Notes: generated from the sequence alone by a model not told the origin. DNA of 64,000 nucleotides from Polaribacter pacificus (GCF_038024035.1 NZ_CP150664.1:496001-560000), one strand, 5' to 3'. Numbered from the stretch's first letter, positions 1 through 8,307 are shown. Numbers and translations: made by a program.

Positions 1-1471
1 TTGCCTCGTATTCCTGATTTCTAAACCCGTAATGAGTGTATCTGATTATTTCATCCTCTTTAATTTCATCCTTTGGAAATATCAAATCAGAGTATGATGT
101 ACGTATTGACAACACAACACCTAACCATTCGTGTTTTTTTATTTTCGAAAGAAAACTTTTAATATTCTTATCCCAAAAATATTTCCCTCTTCCTTCATTA
201 ACAGCGTCAATAAAAATAATTATTCGTTGTCCAGAAATTTGAGCTTTAGAATTTAGTGCACCTAAAAATTCATTTACAGAACAATGAATATCATTCTTTT
301 TAAATAATTGAGTCCAAGGGTCTTCATCAGTCACAAAATGTTGACCCAAAAAGAAAAGACTAATTAGTTTATTTATGTTGCGTGTAGTAATTATGTCTGC
401 TAACAAATGTGATTTACCTATACCTGCTTCACCTTCTAATAATAAAAATGGATGGTTAGCTAGTTTCATTGTTGTGCCTTCAAGAAATCTTGTAAGCTCA
501 TATATTGAGTCCTCAAAATCTCTAATATGGCTAATTTCATAACCGAATTTTTTATAATACCTGTAGTCATCAGGTTTTACTTGCAATTTAGATTCTTCAT
601 CTAAATAGAAATTCTTAATATGGTTTACTATTTGATTTGCCTTTTTCAGTAAATTCAAAAACTCATCAATTGGCAAAGTCTGAATTCCTTTAAAATCTGT
701 TTTGCTAAATAGTGCAAGTATTGCCTTTAATTCACTTTGAATATTGGAAGAGTAAGAATCTAATTCTTTTATTTTGGGTATGATTTTATTACCCTTAATT
801 AGTAAATCATCAAATAAACTTACTACTTGGCTATTAAATTTTTCATCTCTTGAGATTCCATCAAAAATTTCGGCAATCTTTAATTTGACATTAAGTTTTG
901 GAGTATATCTTTTCCCTAAGTCAGTAATTGAAAGCCCAGTCTGTTCTTTGCACCATTCATCTGTAAATTCTTCTTTATTAAACCAAAAGAAGGTCAATCC
1001 TACGTTTTCAGGCTTTTGCAACTTTTCTATTAAATCGGAACTCCACCAAGGAATAAATTCTACTGTCAACCCTTTTCCAGAAGCCCAACCTTCCCATTTC
1101 GTAACTCTTGAATTCCATTTATCTAGCATTGAAGTTTGTCCATCAATTCTGGCATCTGGTGGGTCATTGGGAATGGCTATATAATATTTTTTGAGATTTG
1201 GATGTTTGTCTAGTACTGTTTTGACCGACTTATCGAGTTGACCCCACTGGCTTTCCTCAAGACTACTTGTGAAGAATTTTGCTTGCCAAGCAAATTCGTC
1301 ATCATTGTTTAATATCCAAAGACACTCAACGCCAGCATCTGGCTTACCTTTTCGAATGAAAGTTTTCTTATTTACAATATCTTCTTTCCTAGCTATTTGA
1401 CAAACTAATTCCTCGAAACCTTCATTTTGTGAATTTTCTAAAGGTCTTATATTATTCCAGTTTATACTCAT
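1..1471 (-). CDS. Avs-like STAND NTPase with N-terminal nuclease domain (3' end outside window)
   Basis: Reading the minus strand from an ATG at 1471 gives about 490 open codons running off the window. Residues about 14-75 look like a PD-(D/E)XK nuclease: FEELVCQIAR, then D-A-G-V-E and W-Q-A-K as the D...QxK core. A P-loop GEAGIGKS lies near residue 346 and a Walker B-like IIIFIDAVNE near 415, followed by WLGVVLSIRTSY. This order (nuclease, then a STAND ATPase with GQHF..PW and IDAxNEG) is typical of Avs/AVAST antiphage sensors. The C-terminal sensor repeats would lie outside the window. It is the gene of a cassette whose 5' boundary is the site at 1590. Defence role is inferred. Confidence 0.72.
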   Translation of the reverse strand, partial: MSINWNNIRPLENSQNEGFEELVCQIARKEDIVNKKTFIRKGKPDAGVECLWILNNDDEFAWQAKFFTSSLEESQWGQLDKSVKTVLDKHPNLKKYYIAIPNDPPDARIDGQTSMLDKWNSRVTKWEGWASGKGLTVEFIPWWSSDLIEKLQKPENVGLTFFWFNKEEFTDEWCKEQTGLSITDLGKRYTPKLNVKLKIAEIFDGISRDEKFNSQVVSLFDDLLIKGNKIIPKIKELDSYSSNIQSELKAILALFSKTDFKGIQTLPIDEFLNLLKKANQIVNHIKNFYLDEESKLQVKPDDYRYYKKFGYEISHIRDFEDSIYELTRFLEGTTMKLANHPFLLLEGEAGIGKSHLLADIITTRNINKLISLFFLGQHFVTDEDPWTQLFKKNDIHCSVNEFLGALNSKAQISGQRIIIFIDAVNEGRGKYFWDKNIKSFLSKIKKHEWLGVVLSIRTSYSDLIFPKDEIKEDEIIRYTHYGFRNQEYEA

Positions 1472-1488
1472 TACTCAATAGTTCTTTT

Positions 1489-1576
1489 AGCGTTGGAAAA
1501 ATTAGGCTCTTTTGTTTTTTCGTTTTGGCTTTTGTGTTGGCAAAAAACAAATGTGCCTAATGTGTGGTGGCTTTTT
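1489..1576. repeat. H element 1 (second palindrome family, upstream of Avs-like gene)
   Basis: Imperfect palindrome: TTAGGCTCTTTTGTTTTTT at 1502-1520 pairs with CAAAAAACAAATGTGCCTAA at 1541-1560. It is bounded by AGCGTTGG on the left and GTGGTGGC on the right. The same layout occurs at 3909, 7233, 12229 and 19351, always beside a defence-type operon and inside a cassette. Confidence 0.7.
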
Positions 1577-1589
1577 ATGTATGAAACAC

Positions 1590-1714
1590 AACGTGTTTGT
1601 GTATGGTTTCGTTGCGGAAATGGACGCGAGTCACTTTCCGCCGTGTACTAAATTTGTAAAAATGCATGAATTTCCGATGAGGAAATTCAACCGCAATGAA
1701 CTATACACGGTGTT
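1590..1714 (-). repeat. attC-like cassette site, loop type L1
   Basis: AAC...GTT bounded inverted repeat; arms GTGTTTGTGTATGG / CTATACACGGTG. It is the downstream site of the ParE/ParD cassette (next bases GTTCTACGCA) and the 5' boundary of the Avs-like cassette. The L1 loop begins GGAAATGGACGCGAGTCAC and forms two internal hairpins. Confidence 0.88.
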
Positions 1715-1725
1715 CTACGCAGTTT

Positions 1726-2025
1726 TTATTCAACAATTCTTTTTTTCAAATCCATTCTTTCGTGTAAGATTCTTGTTATTTCGACATAATCTTCACTTAA
1801 TGTTCGATAAAATATTATGTGTCGGTTTGCTTTAATTCCAAATAGTTGCTTTGAAATCCCTTTGTAGTTCTTTCCTAAATCTGGATTTCCAGCTATTTCC
1901 TCACAATTTGAAATTAATTCATCATAATATTTGTCAGCTTGTTTTTCCGACCAAATTTCAAATGTGTATTCCCAAATTTTTGATAAATCAGCAACAGCTT
2001 TGTTCGTCAGTTTGTATTCAGACAT
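1726..2025 (-). CDS. ParE/RelE-superfamily toxin
   Basis: A 99-residue protein. YKLTNKAVADLSKIWEYT at the N-terminus and the C-terminal block IIFYRTLSEDYVEITRILHERMD match the RelE/ParE toxin fold; ParE members poison gyrase, RelE members cleave mRNA. The start overlaps the 3' end of the upstream antitoxin gene by 8 bp, the usual antitoxin-toxin coupling. The pair fills a single cassette (1712-2341). Toxin-antitoxin cassettes are known stabilisers of large chromosomal integrons, and a similar job here is inferred. Confidence 0.88.
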   Translation of the reverse strand: MSEYKLTNKAVADLSKIWEYTFEIWSEKQADKYYDELISNCEEIAGNPDLGKNYKGISKQLFGIKANRHIIFYRTLSEDYVEITRILHERMDLKKRIVE

Positions 2026-2269
2026 TCGAGTGCTTTTTCGCTTTTAATAATTCAAGGTGTTTTTTGGGATCAAAATCATGAGCAATTCCACTGTCAATTC
2101 CTTCCTGAATTGCATTTTTCAATGCAATCACTTTGGCCTCTTCTTCTTCCAAGAGTCTTAATCCTGCTCGAATAACTTCGCTAACGTTTTTAAATCTTCC
2201 TTCGCTAATACTACTTTGAACGAATTCGTCAAAATAATTCCCGAGTGATATTGATGTATTTTTGTTCAT
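2018..2269 (-). CDS. ParD-like ribbon-helix-helix antitoxin
   Basis: An 83-residue protein with SISLGNYFDEFVQSSISEGR, then FKNVSEVIRAGLRLLEEEE, the ribbon-helix-helix pattern of the ParD/CC2985 antitoxin family. The C-terminus (HDFDPKKHLELLKAKK) is the toxin-wrapping tail. It precedes the toxin with an 8-bp overlap and probably represses its own promoter. The upstream stretch 2270-2338 contains ATACCAAAAATTGGTAT (about 2291-2307), a perfect inverted repeat that could be its operator. Confidence 0.88.
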   Translation of the reverse strand: MNKNTSISLGNYFDEFVQSSISEGRFKNVSEVIRAGLRLLEEEEAKVIALKNAIQEGIDSGIAHDFDPKKHLELLKAKKHSNV

Positions 2270-2290
2270 TTTGAAATTAATTTAATTCAA

Positions 2291-2307
2291 ATATACCAAA
2301 AATTGGT
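2291..2307. promoter_or_regulatory. Possible ParD operator palindrome
   Basis: Inverted repeat ATACCAAAAATTGGTAT about 20 bp upstream of the antitoxin start. Its position fits autoregulation by a ribbon-helix-helix antitoxin; binding is inferred. Confidence 0.45.
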
Positions 2308-2338
2308 ATAAATTCAAAATTATTCTCAAATTGCGTAG

Positions 2339-2463
2339 AACGTTGTTGTATAAGCTTTGTTGCGTTGTTTAAGCATTGAATTTACTAAATAAAACACGAA
2401 CGGCGAAATTCCGAAGGAATTTCCCAAGTGAGCTATAACTAGCAATAAAGTTTATACGGTGTT
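2339..2463 (-). repeat. attC-like cassette site, L4-like
   Basis: Downstream site of the 63-residue membrane protein cassette. Its AAC end (preceded by TGCGTAG) is the 5' boundary of the ParE/ParD cassette and complements GTTCTACGCA at 1712. The left arm is divergent (GTTGTTGTATAAGC); the loop carries a GAAATTCC/GGAATTTC hairpin. Confidence 0.82.
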
Positions 2464-2748
2464 GCCATTTCGTTGTTTTTATTCCATTTTTATTTCGAAA
2501 TTTATATATCTTTTTATTTTCCGATTTTCCTACAGTTTTCAAAACAATATATTGCTTAATATTACATTTTTTTTAATTCTGTTCAGATTTCCCGCAAGAG
2601 AAAATTTTTCCGTTTTAGATAAAATTCAGATTAGTTATTTAGTCTCCCAAAAATTATTCAGTTTTTTATTTTCAGTTCAGTTCCAGATTTGATAAATAAG
2701 CAGAAAAATAAATTTTTCATTCAGTATTAGAGTGAAAAATCATTGTAA

Positions 2749-2940
2749 TTATTCAGCTGTCTTTTTTTTATTTTTCAATATTTTAGTTAAGAGTGAAATA
2801 TTAATTATTAAGGCAGAACTAATAAAAATATCTATAATTGTTTTTGTTCCAAATACATTATATTGTAATGTTATTATTGATATAAAAAGTAAAATAGTTG
2901 AAATTATTAATCCTGTTTTGATACTGATATTCATATTCAA
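2749..2940 (-). CDS. Small two-helix membrane protein, unknown function
   Basis: A 63-residue protein with two hydrophobic stretches (GLIISTILLFISIITL and IIDIFISSALIINISLL) and a lysine-rich tail. It is the only plausible gene of cassette 2461-2988. The ATG lies 46 bp from the cassette's 5' boundary. About 285 bp between its stop and the downstream site (2464-2748) holds no convincing gene. No family recognised. Confidence 0.5.
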   Translation of the reverse strand: MNMNISIKTGLIISTILLFISIITLQYNVFGTKTIIDIFISSALIINISLLTKILKNKKKTAE

Positions 2941-2985
2941 TTAGTTTTTAGTTATTATTATTATTTCGTTTCGCCAATGAATGGC

Positions 2986-3110
2986 AACGTGTTTGTATAA
3001 GATTAGTTGCGGTTTCTTAGTGATAAATTTAGTGAAATAATATAAACTTAAACACTCCTAATCTTTTCGTTCTAAAAACGCGCCTAAAGCAATTGATTTT
3101 ATACAGTGTT
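2986..3110 (-). repeat. attC-like cassette site, loop type L3
   Basis: Arms GTGTTTGTATAAGATTAG / ATTGATTTTATACAGTG. Downstream site of the interrupted gene cassette at 3124-3741; its AAC end is preceded by ATGGC, matching GTTGCCAT at 2461. Confidence 0.88.
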
Positions 3111-3123
3111 GGCAAATCGTTTT

Positions 3124-3741
3124 TTATTTTAAATCAGATTTATTTTCAATTTCCAAAGATTTATTCAATTTGTCAATTTTAAATTCCACCGATTGATTTT
3201 TAATGAGTTTAGAATTTTCGTTGTTCCGATATTCATATTTTACATAAAGTGAATTATGTTTTATAGAGTCAATTGTAAAATTTGTAGAATAAGGAAGTCA
3301 GATGGTATATTTTACTGTTTTCCACAATTCTTTATTTTTAGGCTGACTAGATTTCATATCGAAGGAAAAATTTTCTTGAGAAATTTTGTCGGTCAAAATC
3401 AAATCATAAATGTTAGAATTGTTAGAACTCAAATAATACCAATTTTCATTTTCTTTTAATTCAAATTCCGTTTGCCAATCTTCTTTTTGAAAATATAATT
3501 TCCCTAAATCGATTATTTGCTTTTCTCCAGTTTCCAATTTAAAGTCAACATCATAAAAGACAGCAGCCATATCTGCATTATATTCCTCTTCACAAATTAG
3601 TTGTCCAACTGGATTGTCAATTTTTACAGTTCTAAAAGTCGGTCCGAATGCAGTTCTAACCATCCAGAAAAATCCGATAATGATAATTATCAGAATTATT
3701 AACGTGATTCCACAACCTTTTTTAATTTTTTCGGTTTTCAT
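3124..3741 (-). pseudogene. Membrane-anchored protein interrupted by an in-frame TGA
   Basis: From the ATG at 3741 the frame runs 147 codons (membrane anchor ITLIILIIIIIGFFWMV at residues 12-28) to a TGA at 3298-3300. The same frame then stays open for 57 more codons (LPYSTNFTIDSIKHN, ending LEIENKSDLK) to TAA at 3124-3126, just inside the cassette's 3' site. The continuation has ordinary coding composition and fills the cassette neatly. I read this as a roughly 205-codon gene with one nonsense change. The 147-residue product may still be made. No family recognised. Confidence 0.65.
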
Positions 3742-3754
3742 TCAAATGTTTGCC

Positions 3755-3877
3755 AACGTGTTTGTGTATGATTAGTGGCGTGTTTAAGCAACTAATTTAG
3801 CAAATAAAAACCGAATAGAAAATCCGCGAGGATTTTCGTAAGTAGGCTCTAACTAGCCATTAATTATACACGGTGTT
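3755..3877 (-). repeat. attC-like cassette site, loop type L4
   Basis: Downstream site of the ABC-3C cassette, which opens GTTACCTGC. The L4 loop carries the perfect hairpin GAAAATCCGCGAGGATTTTC. The AAC end is preceded by TGTTTGCC, complementing GTTGGCAAA at 3108. Confidence 0.88.
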
Positions 3878-3908
3878 ACCTGCTGGCTTTTCATTCCGCA
3901 AACTTGCT

Positions 3909-3993
3909 AGCGTTGGCAGAGCTATACTCTTTTACAGTTTTGGTGATGTTTTGGCTTAAGCGACTGTAAATGTGTATGGCTTTAAGCGTTGGC
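3909..3993. repeat. H element 2 (downstream of ABC-3C operon)
   Basis: Imperfect palindrome: GCTATACTCTTTTACAGT (3920-3937) against ACTGTAAATGTGTATGGC (3963-3980), bounded by AGCGTTGGC and GCGTTGGC. It sits between the cassette's attC-like site and the stop codon of the ATPase gene, and pairs in layout with the H element at 7233. Confidence 0.72.
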
Positions 3994-4000
3994 AATTCCA

Positions 4001-5788
4001 CTATCCAAAAATTCGTTTAAATATAGTTTTATCTTGGACATCTTGAAATTCAGCTATTACACTTTTGTGAAAATCAAAATCAAAAATTCCATACTCCGAG
4101 TCATCATCATTTGTGATTATTTCATCTTCGTTAAATGTCAAAATATATTGGAATTGTTTTTTGTCAATATGTTCAAGATATTTATGATAAACATAATTGA
4201 TTGTATTAATTTTCGTCTTCATTGAAATTCCGTGGAAAACACCATCGTGAATCAGAAAATCAGGAACCTTTCTGTTAATTTCAATATTGTATAAAAAAAC
4301 CATTAAATCGTAGGCAACAATTTTAAGTCTTGATTGTCCTAGTGCATCAGCTTTAGGTATCTCAATCTCAATATTAAATGGTAATTTTTTTCTGTTAGAA
4401 GAAGGATTGGGTGTAATATCAAAATATGCATTTTCGTAAGATTCATCTACAAATATTGCATTTTTGAGAATATCTATAAATAACTTTCTTAAGTCATCTA
4501 TATGTCTTTGAAATTCCTTTATTTCTACAGAAATTAATCTTCTTACTTCACTAATTGAAACATTGAGGTTGGTTAACATTTCTTGGTACTCATCAATTTG
4601 TTTAATTAATTGAAGGTTTTTTTCAAGGTCTGTTTTTTCGATTACTAGTTCTTCGTATGTGTTTTTTATACTGTCAAGTGCTCCTTTTTCATCTAAAGCC
4701 TTATAAAGTTGACTTCTTTTGTTTTCAAGTATTGAAATGTCTTGAAGAACGCTATCGATTACTAACTGTAATTTTTGTTCTTTTTGTAATAAATACTTTT
4801 TTCTATTATTAAGAATGTTATTCTTAAAATCAATAACTTCTTCTAATGTTTTTGCAACTTGATTTCCAAAATTTTCTAATACTTCGTTATAGATTTTTCT
4901 AATTTCTTGTGTTTCCACATTCTGGTCTAAATCATAACTTTCTTTTATTTTTGAAACTTTGATATCTAAAGAATTATATTCTTTCAGTTTATCATTTATT
5001 TGTTTAGTTACTTTTGCTAATTGTTTTTCTATATCCTTATATTTTTCTATAAATTGATAGCTATCTAAACTTTCTTCTAAAAGTGAAATTCTTTGTTCTA
5101 TATTAAATCTTTCACTTCTATATTCTTGAATAGATTTACCTGTGTCAATCTTTATTTTTTGTTCTGATGTATCAATTGCAGATTTGAATTTATCATACTC
5201 TTTTGATTGTTCGTTATAGTCTATCAAATGTGAAGTAGGTAAGTCAAGTAAGAAAAAATTGAATATTGCTTTTTCTTTTAAATTTGCATTGTATTTAAGA
5301 AAATTGAGAGGTTCAAATCTTTTTTGATTGTCTAAATCATCTTTTATAAAGAAGTCAAAAAGCGTTCTAAATTTGTTACCTGTGAAGAATACGTCATTTT
5401 TTTCAACAGGCAAATACAAATTAGTCAATATTGATTTCAATTCACTTTTTTCAAAATTATCTAACTTATGAAGTGAAGAGCCAAATTGAATTTTCATTTT
5501 AGTACTGAAATCCCTTTGAATGAAATAAGGTTTGTTATTTATTTCAAATTCTAATGTTATTTCGTGTTCACTTTTTCTTAAAAAATCATATTTTTTATTT
5601 AAGAATATTTTTTGAGCACTATCTGATAAAAAGGTGTAATCTATTAATCGAATTAAAGTAGATTTACCAATTCCATTTATTCCTTGAGCCTCTTTGTCTT
5701 TTGAATATTTACCAAGAATAATATTGATTCCAGCGTGAAAAACAACTTCATCTATTAATCCTGTATTTGAAAATAATTTTTTTAGCAT
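4001..5788 (-). CDS. ABC-three-component (ABC-3C) system ATPase, SMC/RecN-like
   Basis: A 595-residue protein. Walker A GINGIGKST lies at about 38-46, in the context INIILGKYSKD...GINGIGKSTLIRLIDY. A long coiled coil follows (about 165-440, rich in E, K, Q, I, L). The C-terminal part contains FLIHDGVFHGISMKTK, the Walker B/D-loop region of the DUF2326-type ABC ATPases. These ATPases occur with a small middle component and a variable effector in ABC-3C conflict systems described by comparative genomics. It is the last gene of a four-gene operon, 6 bp after the middle component. Confidence 0.82.
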   Translation of the reverse strand: MLKKLFSNTGLIDEVVFHAGINIILGKYSKDKEAQGINGIGKSTLIRLIDYTFLSDSAQKIFLNKKYDFLRKSEHEITLEFEINNKPYFIQRDFSTKMKIQFGSSLHKLDNFEKSELKSILTNLYLPVEKNDVFFTGNKFRTLFDFFIKDDLDNQKRFEPLNFLKYNANLKEKAIFNFFLLDLPTSHLIDYNEQSKEYDKFKSAIDTSEQKIKIDTGKSIQEYRSERFNIEQRISLLEESLDSYQFIEKYKDIEKQLAKVTKQINDKLKEYNSLDIKVSKIKESYDLDQNVETQEIRKIYNEVLENFGNQVAKTLEEVIDFKNNILNNRKKYLLQKEQKLQLVIDSVLQDISILENKRSQLYKALDEKGALDSIKNTYEELVIEKTDLEKNLQLIKQIDEYQEMLTNLNVSISEVRRLISVEIKEFQRHIDDLRKLFIDILKNAIFVDESYENAYFDITPNPSSNRKKLPFNIEIEIPKADALGQSRLKIVAYDLMVFLYNIEINRKVPDFLIHDGVFHGISMKTKINTINYVYHKYLEHIDKKQFQYILTFNEDEIITNDDDSEYGIFDFDFHKSVIAEFQDVQDKTIFKRIFG

Positions 5789-5794
5789 TTTTTA

Positions 5795-6061
5795 TTAAAA
5801 TAGATTCTGTTGTTGGTATTTAGGTTCTTTTGGAATTAATTTTACTTTATAGTTTGAGTATTCAATCAAACCGAAACTATATAAAAAAGTAATGCTTTTG
5901 ATAAATAAATCTGGTGTACGTTTTATATCTTTTTTCAAAAAAGAGTCCATAATTTTTTCTAAAAGAACCGATGTCTTATGTTTTTGAAGTTCTTTAATAA
6001 TATCAGATGCAACAACTAAAATGTTGGTTGAAAAATCTGTTTCTGGATGTGGTAAAATCAT
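5795..6061 (-). CDS. ABC-3C middle component
   Basis: An 88-residue protein in the position and size class of ABC-3C middle components. Its end, FIKSITFLYSFGLIEYSNYKVKLI, is the short winged-helix signature (xxFLYxLGLIEY) of that family. It overlaps the effector stop by 4 bp (ATGA-type coupling) and precedes the ATPase by 6 bp. It likely bridges ATPase and effector. Confidence 0.75.
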   Translation of the reverse strand: MILPHPETDFSTNILVVASDIIKELQKHKTSVLLEKIMDSFLKKDIKRTPDLFIKSITFLYSFGLIEYSNYKVKLIPKEPKYQQQNLF

Positions 6062-6939
6062 TTCTCTGCTTTGGTTTTATCTCCAATAATACATTGCTCA
6101 AATAAATATAGTAAAATGGCTCTTAAATAATATAAATATTCATCGTCATTTTCAGATGAGTATTTGTTTAAGTATTTATCTATCATTTGCTTTAATCTTT
6201 TTTTAAAGCTTCCTGATTCATTTGTATAATCGTATTTTATTTTGTGTTTTAACTTTTCAAAATCTTCGTCTTCATAACCAAATAACAAACCGCCTATTAC
6301 ATTGAAAACTCCATTTTCGAAATAACTATCATATTCGTCTAAAACCTTATTAATGTCTTTCTGTTTAAAATTTATTGAAACTTTGTCAGGAAAATAGATT
6401 TGTGTTTTATAATCAACGTTCTCTATAGTAAACTCTGAATCTTTTATTAAATCTTCAATTAACTCTTTCAAGTAATCTCTGGCAAATAAATCACGACTGA
6501 TATTTAAAAAAGTGCCTAATGTTCTTTTTTGAGAGCTAGTTAGTTCTTCAATAAACTGTAGTATGTTTTTAATACCAATTTGAGTCGCATCAGGCTTTAA
6601 AGCATTTATTTTTTTTATAGCGTATTCTGGAATATCATTGTTCGTTACAAACATCCAATTTTTATAATCGTCTATCCAATTATCTTCGTATGATTCAAAA
6701 TCATCCTCAATTTTTTTTAAATATCTATTTTTGTCAACACTTTTTGGACCATAACAAGCAACTAATGTATTTGATGAAGTTATAATTCCATCTGCACCTT
6801 TATCTTTTATCTCTCTTGGTGGAATATAGTTTTCAGAACCATATCTTAAAATGAAAAGTTCAGTTATAAAATCTTGAAATTTGAATAAATTTAGAGATTC
6901 AATTTGAACGCGAAAACTGTTTTTTAAAGGACTATTCAT
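6058..6939 (-). CDS. ABC-3C effector with PD-(D/E)XK-like nuclease domain
   Basis: A 293-residue protein. Residues about 18-65 carry FQDFITELFILRYG, then KDKGADGIITSSNTLVACYGPK, consistent with a nuclease core (D...x-C-Y-G-P-K). The C-terminal half, with DEDFEKLKHKIKYDYTN and a run ending LRAILLYLFEQCIIGDK, resembles the helical C-terminal domain shared by ABC-3C effectors. Its start overlaps the XRE regulator stop by 8 bp. The effector is presumably held inactive until the ATPase senses damaged or foreign DNA; that is family knowledge plus inference. Confidence 0.7.
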   Translation of the reverse strand: MNSPLKNSFRVQIESLNLFKFQDFITELFILRYGSENYIPPREIKDKGADGIITSSNTLVACYGPKSVDKNRYLKKIEDDFESYEDNWIDDYKNWMFVTNNDIPEYAIKKINALKPDATQIGIKNILQFIEELTSSQKRTLGTFLNISRDLFARDYLKELIEDLIKDSEFTIENVDYKTQIYFPDKVSINFKQKDINKVLDEYDSYFENGVFNVIGGLLFGYEDEDFEKLKHKIKYDYTNESGSFKKRLKQMIDKYLNKYSSENDDEYLYYLRAILLYLFEQCIIGDKTKAEK

Positions 6940-7141
6940 TATGCACTAATAATTTTGAACTTATTAATAGTTCTTTAGCATCTACTTGTAAAATCTTTCC
7001 AATTTCATAAAGTATTTCTATACTCGGTTGTCTTCGGTTTTGAGCATATGAGTTTACCATATTGTAACTTTTACCTAACTGTTCAGCTAGCCAAACTTGC
7101 TTTTTCCCTTTTTGCTCTAAAACTTCCTTTATTCGGTTCAT
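6932..7141 (-). CDS. Small XRE-family regulator of the ABC-3C operon
   Basis: A 69-residue Cro/CI-type HTH: VWLAEQLGKSYNMVNSYAQ is the helix-turn-helix, and RRQPSIEILYEIGKILQV is the usual third/fourth helix. First gene of the ABC-3C operon. It is a clear paralogue of the regulator at 19073-19264, which heads an unrelated defence operon, and both have the same operator about 50 bp upstream. It probably represses the operon. Confidence 0.88.
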   Translation of the reverse strand: MNRIKEVLEQKGKKQVWLAEQLGKSYNMVNSYAQNRRQPSIEILYEIGKILQVDAKELLISSKLLVHNE

Positions 7142-7193
7142 TTTTGAATCATTTTAATTCAGTCGTCTAATGTATAAAAAGTATTTTCAATAT

Positions 7194-7206
7194 CTCATAT
7201 TATGAG
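7194..7206. promoter_or_regulatory. Putative operator CTCAT-N3-ATGAG (ABC-3C operon)
   Basis: Inverted repeat CTCATATTATGAG, 53 bp upstream of the regulator start. The same half-sites with a different 3-bp spacer lie 51 bp upstream of the paralogous regulator at 19315-19327. A second shared block, TTTAATTCAGTC, lies between operator and start in both. Confidence 0.72.
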
Positions 7207-7232
7207 TATAAAATAAATTTCAAATTTCGTAA

Positions 7233-7306
7233 GTGGTTGGTAAAGGCAAGCTCTTTTTGTTTTTTGAGGTACGAGAAAAACAAAATGGGCTTGACTGCGC
7301 GTTGGC
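7233..7306. repeat. H element 3 (upstream of ABC-3C operon)
   Basis: GCAAGCTCTTTTTGTTTTT pairs imperfectly with AAAAACAAAATGGGCTTG; bounded by GTGGTTGG and GCGTTGGC. It flanks the promoter side of the ABC-3C operon inside the same cassette. Confidence 0.7.
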
Positions 7307-7322
7307 TTTTCAGCTTGCAGGT

Positions 7323-7446
7323 AACGTGTTTGTATAAGATTAGTTGCGTGTTTTATGCACTAAATTTAGCAAATAAATCACAGATAGAAAGTCCGCTAGG
7401 GCTTTCGTAAGTAGACTAGAACCAGCAATTAATTTTATACAGTGTT
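7323..7446 (-). repeat. attC-like cassette site, loop type L4
   Basis: Downstream site of the cyclase cassette (opens GTTGCCCACA). The AAC end is preceded by GCAGGT, complementing GTTACCTGC at 3875, so the ABC-3C operon with both H elements is one 3.4-kb cassette. Confidence 0.88.
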
Positions 7447-7457
7447 GCCCACAGTTT

Positions 7458-8153
7458 TTATTTTTCAAATATTGCAACTGCTCTAACAGGCGAGCCTGTT
7501 CCATCTTTAATTTTTAACGGAAGCCCAATAAACTGAAATCTTCCTCTTCCAATTAGTAAATGAAGATTTATCAAATTCTCGTAATGAGTGAAATTCAATT
7601 CTCCACAAATATGATGAACTTGTTTATTTGAGATTCCTGGAACTCCAGGTGACATAGTTTCAACACCAAATGCAGATATTTTTTTCTCGCCTAACCAACG
7701 AGCTGTTTCTATCGAAATTCCGGGTCCATTACTCCAGTCTTTTCCGTTAAAATTTTTTCGGTAATGGTCAGTATAAATCAATACAGTATCTCCTTTTTCT
7801 ATTTTCAAATCAGCCTTTTTACAAGCATTTTCAATTTCGTTAGGCTCAATTAATTCTTTTAACCCTTTATGAGAAAAGTCTAAACAGATTCCTTTTGTAT
7901 AGAACATTGATAAAGGCATCTTGTCAATTGATTTCCCTTTATGTTCAATTGCCATATGATTTATAGCATCAACGTGTGTTCCGGTATGTTCTCCTAATTC
8001 CAATTTATGAACAGCAGGTGTTTTGGTTTCAGGATTTTCTATTCCATTCCATTCTTCGTGGGAATTATGAACTGTCATTTTAACTTGCGGAAGGTCTTTA
8101 TAAACTGGCATTCCTTCGTAAATTTCTTGACTTAAATCAATAATTTCTGTCAT
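7458..8153 (-). CDS. Cyclase/kynurenine formamidase-family metal hydrolase
   Basis: A 231-residue protein. HTGTHVDAINH (about residues 76-86) is the metal-binding signature of the cyclase family (HxGTHxDxPxH); the N-terminal IDLSQEIYEGMPVYKDLP and the C-terminal HLLIGRGRFQFIGLPLKI are also typical. Family members hydrolyse N-formylkynurenine or act on related amides; the substrate here cannot be told. Single gene of its cassette, with only about 30 bp between the start codon and the cassette boundary, so no room for much of a private promoter. Confidence 0.85.
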   Translation of the reverse strand: MTEIIDLSQEIYEGMPVYKDLPQVKMTVHNSHEEWNGIENPETKTPAVHKLELGEHTGTHVDAINHMAIEHKGKSIDKMPLSMFYTKGICLDFSHKGLKELIEPNEIENACKKADLKIEKGDTVLIYTDHYRKNFNGKDWSNGPGISIETARWLGEKKISAFGVETMSPGVPGISNKQVHHICGELNFTHYENLINLHLLIGRGRFQFIGLPLKIKDGTGSPVRAVAIFEK

Positions 8154-8182
8154 TCAGTATCTTCGTTTTTCAAATTGTGGGC

Positions 8183-8307
8183 AACGTGTTTGTGTATGGT
8201 TTCGTTGCGGAAATGGACGCGAGTCACTTTCCGCAGTGCACTAAATTAGTAAAAATGCGTGAATTTCCGATGAGGAAATTCAACCGCAATGAACTATACA
8301 CGGTGTT
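8183..8307 (-). repeat. attC-like cassette site, loop type L1
   Basis: Downstream site of the decarboxylase cassette (opens GTTGGCAAC). The AAC end, preceded by TGTGGGC, is a 10/10 complement of GTTGCCCACA at 7444. Confidence 0.9.

Noticed and set aside
1512..1835. Plus-strand frames that run through L1 sites (for example FVYGFVAEMDASHFPPC)
   Set aside because: The same peptide appears at every L1 site because the repeat is open in one frame. It has no start signal and belongs to the recombination site.
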